Assembly (NCBI GenBank): GCA_034509925.1
Contig: CM067533.1
Span: 1,071,001-1,135,000 of the forward strand
Direction: 5' to 3'
Length of the DNA stretch: 64,000 nucleotides
Source: Hirudinaria manillensis
Lineage: Eukaryota > Annelida > Clitellata > Hirudinida > Hirudinidae
A model generated the notes under the pieces. It was not told the DNA's origin, searched no databases, and saw only the letters and a program-made list of their open reading frames with translations. This document shows, in pieces, positions 53,873-64,000 of this stretch. The number at the start of each line of letters is the position of its first letter. Within the stretch, counting starts at the first letter, position 1. Position numbers and translations under genes: made by a program.

Positions 53873-55601
53873 TTACACGGCCATCACCAAAAGCATGGAT
53901 AGAAGCAACAGCAACAATGTAAGCAACAACTCCGATGATAAGAACTTTGTTGATGATGTTGACCTTGACTCCAGGGTCACCGTGCAGCACCCCAGTCTGC
54001 CGCCGGCATTTCCGGTGGTGCTGCTCAGGTTGTGAGTGGTCTTTCCGAGGTCGTCCTCCATGGCGTGAACCTGTTGTGGGCAAGCGAGGGAGATGAGGGA
54101 GATTTGCATAATCGAATAATCATGATTTCCAGCCAAAATGCTCAATAAATTTATTAAATCGATATTAAGGAAATAATATGGATATATCCTATTCATAATT
54201 ATGTAACAATTGCATAATAATAACTTAAATAATAATAATAATAATAATAATTATCACAATAATAAAAATAATAATTAAACTAATAATAATAATAATAATT
54301 ATCACAATAATAAAAATAATAATTAAACTAATAATAATAATAATAATAACCTCTAGTTAAATATAATTTTCAATAATTATTCACATGTGGCCGTAAGTCC
54401 ATGAACCTACCACAATCCCTCTTCCAATGATGCTGTTGTTAGAACTTGAAAGAAGAGAAATAACGGTATCATTGATCGTCACTGACACAGTACCGTTTGG
54501 TTGGACCACGATATTGCCCAAGTCCCCTACGTGCCTGGCGTACGTAATAAATAAGTTATTGTTAAAGAATTACGTAATTAATTATCGTTAATTGTTAGAT
54601 TATTTATTAATATTAATAATAACAAGTATACCGTGTGTGATAGCTAAATTATTAGAGGTGCCAAGAATTACCTTAACAATTAGCTTTAAATATCTTTCAA
54701 TTGATAATAATAATAATAATTATTATTATAATAATAATAATAAAGACAGTTAAGTGACCTCTTGTCAAGACCATCAGAAATATTGCCGTGAGGGACGTTG
54801 CCGGGATTGAAGTGGGGTCCACAGGAGTTGCATTTGTCAGTGAGATTTCCACTTTGATGGACGTGGAAGCCATGTTTGGTGGTCACGTTACTGAGAGGGA
54901 AACCAACCAAGTCCACTTTGACGGTCACATTTGAACCCTGGGGATTGGGATAGGGTGACGTGGGGAGAAGATCGATTTTATACAGGTTAATGTGCTTGTT
55001 ATTATCGTAAATTATTAATAATTGGCTAATCAATTGATTGGTGGTGATTGACAATAATAACAATAATATGTCATTTATATAGCGCCGTGCGCGTGAGCTA
55101 CTTGGTTGTTTTGCTATTGTCCGTTCGATGGTAATTATAGATTGCTTTTATTAAATTATTTATTTATTAACGATCATATAATTAGGTAAATGATAGGTAA
55201 TTGGCTAAACAAATAAATATCTTTTACTTATTTATTTATCAATTTTATTTTTATTTCTTTCTTAATTCTTTATTTTATTTATTTATTTATTAATTAATTA
55301 ATTTATTCAGTATTTGACCTACCGTCTGCGTCAAGCTGATGTTCCCCGACACATTTCCTATTCCGCTACCTGCTGCGATCACGCAGGTGGCCTTGATGAC
55401 GTCATCAGCAGACGACCCATCTGTTCATGAACATTAATGAGGGTAATTTGTTAATTAATTTAATAATAACTTTAATAAATTTAATATAATAATTATAGCT
55501 AAATTGAACATCACATTAAAACAAATTAAATGATGTTTCTCACCAAATGCAAGGAGTCCAAAAACTAGGCACAACGAGAGACTGATTCTCAGATGAAACA
55601 T
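53873..55601 (-). CDS. Extracellular Cu/Zn superoxide dismutase with C-terminal GPI-type tail
   Basis: Five phase-consistent minus-strand exons: 55601-55544, 55420-55323, 54937-54759, 54534-54411, 54070-53873; 218 residues. A signal peptide ([19 protein letters not shown]) ends in a phase-1 intron. The SOD fold follows: [18 protein letters not shown] with the first two Cu ligands; CGPHFNP with the bridging His; [11 protein letters not shown] with the Zn His and Asp; [10 protein letters not shown] with the last Cu His; and GNAGGRLGC with the active-site Arg and the second disulfide Cys. All ligands are present, so it should convert superoxide to peroxide and oxygen outside the cell. About ten N-glycosylation sequons are unusual for SOD. 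After GRLGC the usual GVIG ending is replaced by a Ser/Thr linker ([14 protein letters not shown]) and a pure hydrophobic tail ([18 protein letters not shown]), as in GPI signals. A short terminal membrane anchor is the alternative. Confidence 0.9.
54230..54352 (+). repeat. AAT-rich tandem duplication
   Basis: Two copies of a ~47-bp unit containing TTATCACAATAATAAAAATAA in an SOD intron. Confidence 0.8.
55045..55130 (+). repeat. Short dispersed-repeat-like segment (TTTATATAGCGCC)
   Basis: AATAACAATAATA followed by TGTCATTTATATAGCGCCGTG in an SOD intron. An (AAT)n run next to a TATAGCGC motif resembles the ends of small dispersed repeats common in invertebrate genomes; the element is too short to classify. 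Confidence 0.3.
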
Positions 55602-58600
55602 TTCGTTCGATTTACTGAAATGAACGAGGAATTAGGTCAGTTATAAAAGTATAATCTTCATCATCGTCATCATAAATGTCCTAATTTAATCATCAAGGAT
55701 GTTGCAATACTGAGAGTAGACAAGGCAAATACCACAAAAACCCCAAAACACAAGTCTATTTTTTTCGAATTTATCGATCAAAATGCAATTTTACGCAATT
55801 AATTAAATGTAATGTTTAGTAACAACTTAATTAATTAACTGATTATAATCTTAAAATTATAAACTCAACGTTTTATCACTACTTACAGGTCGTAATACAA
55901 CACCTTGAATCACCCGAAAAAAACCGACGAACGCATATCGTTTTACTGCGCATTCCCACCTCATTTGCAGCCGATCAGAGGCAACAGAAGTTCTGAACTT
56001 CTGAATCAACGGTCAATCAATCGGTCAATCAATTAAGTCGTGTTGTTTTATGTTTGATGTTTGATATCGATTTCTTATCAGTTAAAATTCAAACCTTGGC
56101 AAAAAATAAACACAAAACACGAAGTTCTGTGGTTGCACAATGTTTTACAACGCAAATTCTTATCGCTGTCAAAACACGAAAACATAGGGCGTTCCGCTTC
56201 AGTGCACGCAGATATTCTTTAAGTGTAACTTTGTACCTCGCACGTGGGACGTTTGCTTTGTTAAGGATTAGCAAACTAAGACTGAGCTTCGAACACGAGA
56301 TGAGATACTATTATACCACAAGATACTACTATTATACCACAGGATACTACTATACAGCAAGATACTAATATACCACAAGATACTACTATACCATAAGATA
56401 CTGATATACCACAAGATACTAATATACCACAAGATACTACTATTATACCACAGGATACTACTACACAGCAAGATACTAATAAACCACAAGATACTACTAC
56501 ACCACAAGATGCTACTATATCACAAGATACCAACAAACCACGAGAAACTAACGTCTCATTTATGTTCTTTCTAAGATTACGATAAGCTGAGGCAAGGGTT
56601 GAAATATGCAGGTAAGCATTGCAATGCCTTACATTTGTAATGTTTAAAGATATTTCAGGATGTTTCTATGCAGAAATGCATCCCTCCATTCAGAGTGGAA
56701 CAGCAATTTGTCTTCTTCGTCTGACAGTTTGGCGCGACTGCATTCAAAAATGAAGGCAGGACAATGAAAATAATACATGGCTAATTTAATAAAATTGCAA
56801 TATTTATCATATACCTAGTTATTATTATTATTAATTGTTTTATAATACTAGTTATTATTATTATTGCTAATATTGTTATTATTATTGTTATTGTTACTTA
56901 ATCATTAAAGCTTGAATTTGATTGATTGATTAACAAATTAGTTAATTTATTTATTTATTCATTCATTTATTTGCTTATATATTAAATTATATAATTATTA
57001 TTTAACTAATTTATTTGTTTATTTAAAAATATTTCGCGTCGAACATTTTTAAATGCATTTCAAACAGAAAACGAATCGATTAAAAAAAAAACAATTTTAT
57101 TTGCCGAACGACAATAGGTGATGTCACGAATTTATCAGCTCGACAAGTTTTTTTTGCGGTGATTATGATAATGATGATGATTATGACGACGATGATGATG
57201 ATGATGATTATTATTATTATTATTATTATTATATTATACAATCATCATCATCATCATCATTGCTACCACCATTACAGCCATGAATTAATGAATTTCCGGC
57301 ACAATTGAAACTCCAAGGATGACGTGAGATGAACAATTCAATCGATCTTTTCAATCAATTGCCAAGTGTTTCAATTGAATCACCCTCGCCTACTCATCAT
57401 CATCATCATCATCGTCGTCGTCGTCATCGTCAACATCGTCGTCATCATCATCACCATCCTCTTTACCAACCCCTAATTACGCAGTAACTGTGCTCCGTAA
57501 TTTTGCATAAGTTACCAGTCAATGGCAATAAGCTTAATTAAAGTCACTTGATTTACAAATTGTTAAATAATATTTTCATCTATTTTATGTTTAATTTACT
57601 ATTTATTTAAAATTTATTTTCGTTCAAACCAAACTAACAAAGCAATTGAGTTCTTAATGGAACGATCCATTGAGGCATTCCAAAGATTGAAACAAACGTT
57701 TGTTAAATTGTTGGACAGGATATTATTGAACAGCAACGTATGCGGTGGTGATAACGGTGTCGATGATGATGACGATGATGATGATGACGACGACGACGAT
57801 GATGATGACGATAAAGCCTGCAGGAAGTGCTCTGACTAATTCGAACGAGCTCCTTCTGGGAAACAAAGACTCGATATTGCTTTAAGATTCATTGGAGCGT
57901 GTCGGATCACGTGACCTTCGGGTTAGCCAATAGGCGTTTCGTCGGGTAAAAACCGCAAAAACAATGCATCATCACCGTTGTCGTCCTCGACCTCCTTCTC
58001 CTCATCATCACCGTAGTGTCATAATTTATACAACTGTATAAAATTTTTTATTTTCATTTAAAATTTAATGCGCTTTAATTTGTCTTCAAAGTTTCGGACC
58101 GCCATCAAAAACGAATACATATTAAGTTACCAGGACATGAAAGGATTTTGTAAAAGGAATTTTCGCTTTCATTCCTAACAAATTTATTAATATATTAATT
58201 AATATATTTATTTATTTATTATTATTATATATTATAGTAATGTTATTATTATTTATTTATTAATTAATATATTAATATATCTAGTAGAATATATGAAAAA
58301 TATAAATATATATATATATTCAGTATTATACTTTAAATCCTAACATTAAATCAGATGTTATTTGAAATTATATTAACATTTAAAATTCATTTCATTCTCT
58401 GAATTATCGCAGTTATAAATCGCAATTAAAAAGAAATATTAGAAAATTAATTAAATCAAATCATTCTTGGCTAATTTATTAAATTAATAATTTATTAGTT
58501 AACGCATTAAAACAAGGGGCCGTAATTTACGATAATTAATTTATATTAATATTTAAAATAATTGTCATTAATATCATTAATAAACATATAATAAATTTAT

Positions 58601-60184
58601 ATTATAAATGTATAATAAACTATTATAAACATAAAACGTAATAAATAAATAATAAATACACGATAATAATTAAAGATAATTTTATTTGCTAATATATTAT
58701 AATAATTTCATAAACATGATTAATAAATAATAATAAATAAATAAGTAATAAATAATAATTAAAGATAATTTTATTTTCTAATATATTATATTAATTTCAT
58801 CTAAAAATAATTTTTGTTGAAATTATTCCGAAACGAATTAAAATTAAAACTCACCTCCTTCAGGACAATGTAAGCTGCCGAACGATCAGATATTAAACAT
58901 GGACTCCTCTTTTTGTACTCAGTTGTTCTCGTTGCTAGGAAGTGACTGTCGGACGATGTTACAGTTGAATGATAACATCGTCGTCGTCGGCATCATCGTC
59001 ATCATCGTCGTCATCTTCATCATCATCTTCGTCGTCGTCTTCGTGGTTTGCGTTATTAATGCTGTCGGTCTTGTTGATGTGGTAAATACAGGTTCTATCA
59101 AGTTTGCTTCGAACTTGGTAGTACTTAATTAGTTATTTATGATGGCGATCATTAGAAATAATAAGTTAAGGTATTAAATATTATTAATTGAGTTATCATT
59201 TTAAATTATTAAAAAGTAATTATTAATTATTTTTTGTGAAATAATTGACACGATATTGATTTTAATTGCAACACAAAAATAAAGTTATGACGATGACGAC
59301 GACGACGTTGCAGCTGAAAATGAATCACGGTTCTTCTGATCATTAACAGGTTCGAACTATTTCTAAAAGGGTCACGTGCTACTGGCAAGCCACAAAAAAA
59401 TTTTAGCTGTTAAACATAATTACTGATATATACTGATATATAATGATTTAATTTAATAAATCATAAGTATTTGTTAAATATTATGCAAAACTAATAATTA
59501 CGGACATCTCTCGTGATTTTGATAACATTTACAATTTTATTTAATAGATTAATATATATTTATTAATTGAAAATAGAAATATATAATATAATAATTATGA
59601 AAGTACTTCACAACTTTGGCTTCTGGGAAGCCAAGTTCTTTTGACTAAATCCGCTTCTTTGACCTAGAGGCCTGACCTGGTTCAACCAGGATCATAATCA
59701 CGGCCATGTTCGTCATCGTCGTCGTCATCATCGTTCCCATCGGCCAACAATGCTCGCATTCAAGTAGGATGTAAATTTTGAGGTTTTGGTTTTTGAGGGA
59801 AATTCGTGCAAAAATTAACATCGCCAGGCAGTATAACGCAAGACAAAAACAACGGCATTATTACCTTACGATACCTCAAAATGATCCACAGCCAGACAAC
59901 GACGTGTCCCACATTGGAAGCTAGTGGTCGAGTTATTAAAGGTTAAATAATATCAATTGATTGTAATAATATTATAATAATACTAATAAAAGTAATGTTA
60001 TTAACAGCAGTTTCGCTGAACCCGTTGTGAAATCCAAGGAATTCTATTTTTAAACTATCGAGTCGAATCGTTGACATAGATAAATTGATTTCTGAGTAGG
60101 AAGATAGAAAATCTGAGACGCAGTTTGTGATATGATGGCATAACAACATTTCTTATTTAAATTTGAAATTTAATATTAAATGAA
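55602..60184. other. No confident gene; AT-rich with satellites
   Basis: It contains an ~18-bp minisatellite (56300-56535), GAT/ATT tracts (57150-57235), ATC/GTC tracts (57395-57460) and AT-only stretches (58180-58800). The poly-Asp frame at 57657-57839 comes from a GAT repeat and has no splice partners. Confidence 0.5.
56300..56535 (+). repeat. ~18-bp minisatellite (TATACCACAAGATACTAC)
   Basis: About 13 imperfect copies with AATATACC, ATTATACC and ACACAGC variants. Confidence 0.9.
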
Positions 60185-60190
60185 TTTATT
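60185..60190 (-). promoter_or_regulatory. Polyadenylation signal AATAAA
   Basis: Minus-strand AATAAA about 95 bases past the stop of the 494-residue gene. Confidence 0.5.
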
Positions 60191-60283
60191 GTCATTTTCT
60201 CAAAAGTGGTTAAAAATTCATGGTTAAAATTAAACGAAATCATTGTTACTTGAGTCTTGCAAGGTGCAACTCCTTGATCTTTG

Positions 60284-61768
60284 TCACTCTTCAACTGATT
60301 GATCTTCAACCGCTTGATCTTCAATCAAGGCTTCAATCATAACGTTGGACTTTTTGACAAATTCCTTAAACATCTTATACAATTTTTGTATCCAGTAAAC
60401 ATCGTTGAGGCAATCGTTCAAGAGACACTCAGGCGTTGCCTCCTTGTTTAGCGCTCTCTTGTACTCCACCTCTGAACAAGACTCTGTGTACATATGGAAT
60501 TTGAAATGCCTGACTCTGTGATAAGTGATGATCTGATTCAACATTCGGTCGTTCACGTAGAAAATCTTTTTGACAAAAGATGGAGAGCCGACCATTGTCT
60601 TTCTATCGTAAGCTTGACCACTGAGTTCCAAGGCCCTAGTAGCAAAAAGGGATCTCTTCCCGCTCAGGTCACACCACGGCCTCAACTGGCAAACTTTAAC
60701 AGACAGGTTCCTAACCGTCAATTCTGGCAGTTGGTCGACACTTTCTTTGACAGCCGAGCTCCAAGCAGCGTTGGACGACAGATTATCACAGCATTCGGAA
60801 AGCAGTCGGTCAATCTCGCTTACAGAATTCGTAAAATATTCCAATTTGGTCTGCGCGATTTCATTTATGAAGGAGCTATCCAAAGTCTGAGCTATAAGGA
60901 AGTGCATGTATATCTTGAAGAAATACAAGAAAGGCTCGGCATTTAAACTTTCGTCAAGTTTTACACGTTGCTGATGGTACCTCTCCATAACTTGAACTGA
61001 CTTAATCTTTTTTCCGAGACGCTCAACAACTTGAACCTCTACGTTCATGTAGATTGAGCCCAGCTCTTCTAAAGTTTTGTAAGCTAAAAACTTAGGAGAG
61101 TTCATGTGAAGTAGTACATTGTTCTGCATCACCGGTTCGAACTTCCTCAGCAGTTTCGTATCTTCGATGAAATAAATGGCAAACGGCTGATCACCAATGT
61201 AAAAGTTTTTGTCGACAATAAAGTCTCCATTGCTGAAACTCTGACGTTTGGGATACGAGTACGTTTCTTGTTCCAAATTAGGTAAGCACAAGCGCTGTTC
61301 AGGTTTGAACTGAACCTTAGCATTCCCTTTACTTATCGCTCTATCGTAGGGTGAGTGAAGTTTTGGACCGCTGTGCTTTGCCTTCATTGCCCTGACACTC
61401 TTTTGACCGCCTGATGACCTACCTAGTTCCTGATTGGATAAACTCAATGTTGGCAAGTCAACATTCAGTTTCAACGTCTGGGAAGAAATCGGCCTCACTG
61501 CTTTCTCCAGGAAAGTCGATTCTTGTTCGTCTGGTACAGAATAGGTGACAGTTGAAAACATACCGTCACCACCGTCGATGACTTTGCCAGTCGTTCGGTC
61601 ATAGAAAAAGCTGTCTTCGATTGAGCCATCGGGTCGTATAACTATGATTTGGTCGTATTTTGCCCTGTCGTACGAGAAAATGGAGCAGCCAGAGACGGGC
61701 AATCCTCCATTTCGCAATCGCTCTACAAACTTTTCCTTATCGATTTGGCCGTTTTCTGTACTATTCAT
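60284..61768 (-). CDS. Unrecognised 494-residue single-exon protein
   Basis: A long uninterrupted frame that starts MNSTENGQIDKEKFVERLRN with no visible introns, unlike most genes in the window. The N-terminus is acidic/mixed and mentions no signal peptide. Residues 100-200 are basic and Ser-rich (KSVRAMKAKHSGPKLHSP). The second half is helix-rich. Near residue 365 WCDLSGKRSLFATRALELSG, then QAYDRKTM and YHRVRHFKFHMYTESCSEVE, recall the C-terminal pattern of DUF4211-type nuclear proteins, but one expected Cys is absent, and I would not name it on that. The C-terminus repeats EDQAVEDQSVEE. It is paired tail-to-head with the TFIIF-beta-like gene on the same strand, also intronless. Confidence 0.8.
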   Translation of the reverse strand: MNSTENGQIDKEKFVERLRNGGLPVSGCSIFSYDRAKYDQIIVIRPDGSIEDSFFYDRTTGKVIDGGDGMFSTVTYSVPDEQESTFLEKAVRPISSQTLKLNVDLPTLSLSNQELGRSSGGQKSVRAMKAKHSGPKLHSPYDRAISKGNAKVQFKPEQRLCLPNLEQETYSYPKRQSFSNGDFIVDKNFYIGDQPFAIYFIEDTKLLRKFEPVMQNNVLLHMNSPKFLAYKTLEELGSIYMNVEVQVVERLGKKIKSVQVMERYHQQRVKLDESLNAEPFLYFFKIYMHFLIAQTLDSSFINEIAQTKLEYFTNSVSEIDRLLSECCDNLSSNAAWSSAVKESVDQLPELTVRNLSVKVCQLRPWCDLSGKRSLFATRALELSGQAYDRKTMVGSPSFVKKIFYVNDRMLNQIITYHRVRHFKFHMYTESCSEVEYKRALNKEATPECLLNDCLNDVYWIQKLYKMFKEFVKKSNVMIEALIEDQAVEDQSVEE

Positions 61769-62560
61769 GATATTTCTTACTCAATGAAATTATATTTGCA
61801 ATAACGGAAAAATTGTAAAATTGGTCTTTAGTTAAAAGAAAACGATGAACATAGATACGACTTGATTGGGAGTCTTTTGAGAATCTGGTGTGCATCTGGA
61901 GTCCTGCTCTGGAGGTGCTCAGGAAAAGATTGTGAATCGTAGACTAATTTTGTTACTTTTTTAATTAAATTTTAAGAAAAATTAATATTTATGATCTTTT
62001 ATCAATTAATTTTTTTCTGATTGTTTAATCCGTTATTTAAATATTTTCGACGCTTTATGACTTGTGCATTATCACCAATTTAATAAAAATAAATATTATA
62101 AATATAAATAAAGCTTCCTTCAAAATGTCGCCCCAACAAATTCACTGAAGCCATACGCAGCTTCAAATGGCGATAATTTGTTTTACCAGCCTAATGACCT
62201 TAATGACCTCAAACTTTATAGATTTAAAATATATTGAACAATGTCGTTCAATTGTATTAAAAAATGGCATTCAGTGATAATGAATTCTATTCATATTCAT
62301 AAATATCTAATAGTTGTTGGTCAAAGTTTGCTGGACCGTTGTCGCAACTGGAAGCTGATGTTTTAAAAATAAATAATCGCCTATTGAAACAATCACAATG
62401 TTCATTTTCTGATACTCCAATGACGCTAAGAGTTCTCATGTGACAAAATAAATTTTAAAAAAGTCCGTAGTAAATTTTAAGTTGATCAAAATAATTGGAT
62501 TTACTGCGTCTAATTTGGAGAAATTAGAGAAAAACCACGAGAAATATAAAGATTAACAAG
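61769..62560. other. Spacer between two intronless genes
   Basis: AT-rich noncoding sequence. No core promoter motif can be named with confidence. Confidence 0.5.
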
Positions 62561-62566
62561 TTTATT
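62561..62566 (-). promoter_or_regulatory. Polyadenylation signal AATAAA, TFIIF-beta-like gene
   Basis: Minus-strand AATAAA about 95 bases past the stop. Confidence 0.55.
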
Positions 62567-62661
62567 TCTTTTTTTAAAACTTAAATAACTATCCGCTAGT
62601 AACTTTGGATTATCAGAAAATCCAATTAGTATTAACGAAGATATATCGATCGATAAAAGAT

Positions 62662-63402
62662 TCAGTTTTGATAATGTCTGAACTGGGATTTCAATTCGTA
62701 GGTCAGCTTGTGCGGTCCAGCTAAATTGAAATCGCAATATTCTTTCAGGATATCTTTCAAGTAACCGACAGGCTGCTTCGTCAGATTGACAAGATCGTGA
62801 AGCCTGTAGTACTGGTGCTTCTGGAAGACGGAGAAGAGCTGGTCCACTACCACTTCTTTGTCCGCTCTGAAGTTCTTGCCTTCGTCCTTCTTTACCTTCT
62901 TGTTGTTGATTTCGTTGTTCGTCCTCGGTCTGAAATTCTGGACGGGATGGTCGATCTGGATCACCTGCTTTTCAGGCAGGTTCTCCTGCTCGAATTTCCC
63001 GCGCTTCCATCTCAAGTAGCTGTCGTTCATGACAGGCTTCATGGCACATCTCTTCAAGACTTTACCTTCGACATTCGGAACTGCCACGGTATCGTGAGAC
63101 TGGCCTGAAGAACTGGAAGAGGCGAGCTTATCTTCCGACAGGATGAACATCTTTGAATCGACCAGATTATCCTCAACAAACTCGTGTTCTTTAGGAGTGT
63201 TCTCTTTCTGATATTCCTTGCTAAAAGTGAAGACAGGCTTCTTGGATTTGTCGAGATAGAACTTCAATTTTCCAATTTCTGCACCAGGAGGCCCGTTGAA
63301 AAAGATTTCTTCCATGTAAGTCGGAAGTTTGACCAGGAAAACTGCCGCGTCCTTAGACGCCTTTACCTTCCCGCTACTTTTGGCCTTGTTTGATTTTTCC
63401 AT
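62662..63402 (-). CDS. GTF2F2: TFIIF beta subunit (RAP30)-like, single exon, divergent
   Basis: 246 residues, close to the usual ~250 for TFIIF-beta. The N-terminal dimerisation part shows FLVKLPTYMEE and EIGKLKFYLD. The middle shows VEGKVLKRCAMKP and SYLRWKRGK, matching the conserved GxVxxRxExxP and YxRxKR region. The C-terminal winged helix is best conserved: DQLFSVFQKHQYYRLHDLVN, TKQPVGYLKDILKEY, YELKSQFRHYQ. TFIIF-beta binds RNA polymerase II with TFIIF-alpha, helps bring it to promoters and stabilises initiation. Lack of introns in an intron-rich genome plus strong N-terminal divergence suggests a retrocopy that stayed intact, possibly with tissue-restricted use. No poly-A tract or flanking repeat is evident, so the retrocopy may be old. 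Confidence 0.88.
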   Translation of the reverse strand: MEKSNKAKSSGKVKASKDAAVFLVKLPTYMEEIFFNGPPGAEIGKLKFYLDKSKKPVFTFSKEYQKENTPKEHEFVEDNLVDSKMFILSEDKLASSSSSGQSHDTVAVPNVEGKVLKRCAMKPVMNDSYLRWKRGKFEQENLPEKQVIQIDHPVQNFRPRTNNEINNKKVKKDEGKNFRADKEVVVDQLFSVFQKHQYYRLHDLVNLTKQPVGYLKDILKEYCDFNLAGPHKLTYELKSQFRHYQN

Positions 63403-63835
63403 GTTTGTTTGCAGATGAGAGTTCAGTAAAGTTTAAAAGATAATATCTTGTTTAGATTATTTAGAAATGCTTAGCTTGCTTCTGTATCTGGTGACTTAAT
63501 GCTTAGGAGCTTGACTAACGAAAGATACTGAATATATTTTAATCAATATTAATTATTGTAATTGTAATAAAATTTAAAAAATTTAATTAATTTTAAACTC
63601 TCTGTAGGCTCAGCTGCATGATTTTTTAAGTTTGAACAAAGTATGAACTTTCCCTTCACTCATAAAAAGAGTTCAAATGAATTTAATAAAATGACATAAT
63701 ATTGCCATAATATTCCATGATAGGTCAATGAGTGTGATTCTTTTATGATTTATGATTCACAATTTATAATTATGTTTGAGCAAACAAATTTTAAAAAAAT
63801 ATTAAAACGAAACTTGAAGTATACAATATTACAAT

Positions 63836-63841
63836 TTTATT
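63836..63841 (-). promoter_or_regulatory. Polyadenylation signal AATAAA, edge gene
   Basis: GGAATAAAATTG on the minus strand, about 30 bases past the stop of the exon at 63872-63988. Confidence 0.55.
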
Positions 63842-63871
63842 CCAAACAATCAAAGTAATTTACATAAAATA

Positions 63872-63988
63872 TTAGACAAGCTCGTGATGCTCCAATAAAA
63901 ATGGACTTCTCGACACCCTTCCGATAGCCGAAATGCCGCCCAAAGTCATAAACTCAAACATCCACCTCTTGAGTAATTGTGGAAGTCT
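63872..63988 (-). CDS. Last coding exon of a gene extending beyond the window
   Basis: On the minus strand, after the acceptor-like GAAAGCAG, an open frame reads RLPQLLKRWMFEFMTLGGIS and ends RSPFLLEHHELV before TAA at 63874-63872. A canonical AATAAA lies just beyond. The clean acceptor, 38 codons of protein-like sequence and poly-A signal support a real terminal exon. I do not recognise the protein. Confidence 0.55.
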   Translation of the reverse strand, partial: RLPQLLKRWMFEFMTLGGISAIGRVSRSPFLLEHHELV

Positions 63989-64000
63989 CTGCTTTCAATT

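Noticed and set aside
53799-54035. Plus-strand 78-residue frame.
   Set aside because: It overlaps the last SOD exon, which carries conserved ligands on the minus strand.
57657-57839. 60-residue frame ending in poly-Asp and KACRKCSD.
   Set aside because: The second half is a GAT repeat, and no splice partners, promoter or homology are visible.
60494-60946. 150-residue plus-strand frame.
   Set aside because: It lies wholly inside the longer 494-residue minus-strand gene and looks like its shadow.

Overview
This is eukaryotic, intron-rich, very AT-rich DNA carrying unusually many di-, tri- and tetranucleotide microsatellites. Kinesin-21, ROCO, extracellular Cu/Zn superoxide dismutase and TFIIF-beta homologues, plus a CR1/L2-like LINE, point to a bilaterian invertebrate. 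A lophotrochozoan such as a leech or other annelid fits the style, but that is inference; no sequence here names a species.

Layout. (1) Bases 1-9560, plus strand: the 3' part of a ROCO-family gene (LRR, then a Roc domain whose GTP-binding motifs are all degraded, then COR, then a Ser/Thr-rich tail, with no kinase domain). (2) 11478-28129, plus strand: a complete 36-exon KIF21-type kinesin-4 gene (motor, coiled coils, seven WD40 repeats) whose introns are full of satellites. (3) 28130-31635: no gene seen, mostly repeats. (4) 31636-55601, all minus strand: a cluster of small secreted-protein genes with one design. Exon 1 is a tiny signal-peptide exon ending in a phase-1 intron (exactly 43 nt in four members, 40 nt in a fifth once the inserted LINE is set aside). 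The body is a low-complexity Thr/Pro/Ser or short-repeat stalk, ending in a hydrophobic C-terminus of GPI-anchor type. The last member is an extracellular Cu/Zn SOD that carries the same kind of C-terminal hydrophobic tail. Two members (33592-34211 and 35866-36361) are a recent tandem duplication. A full-length intact LINE (39326-42899) appears to sit inside the start of the signal-peptide exon of a third. (5) 55602-64000: two adjacent single-exon minus-strand genes (an unrecognised 494-residue protein and a divergent TFIIF-beta), then the last exon of another minus-strand gene at the window edge.

The genes do not form one pathway. The coherent theme is the 31.6-55.6 kb block, which looks like a rapidly evolving set of cell-surface proteins with a surface-anchored antioxidant enzyme beside it. 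Exon boundaries were read by eye from splice consensus and reading-frame phase. They agree in phase throughout the ROCO, KIF21, SOD and small-gene models, except for one junction in KIF21 (25013 to about 25438), which is flagged.
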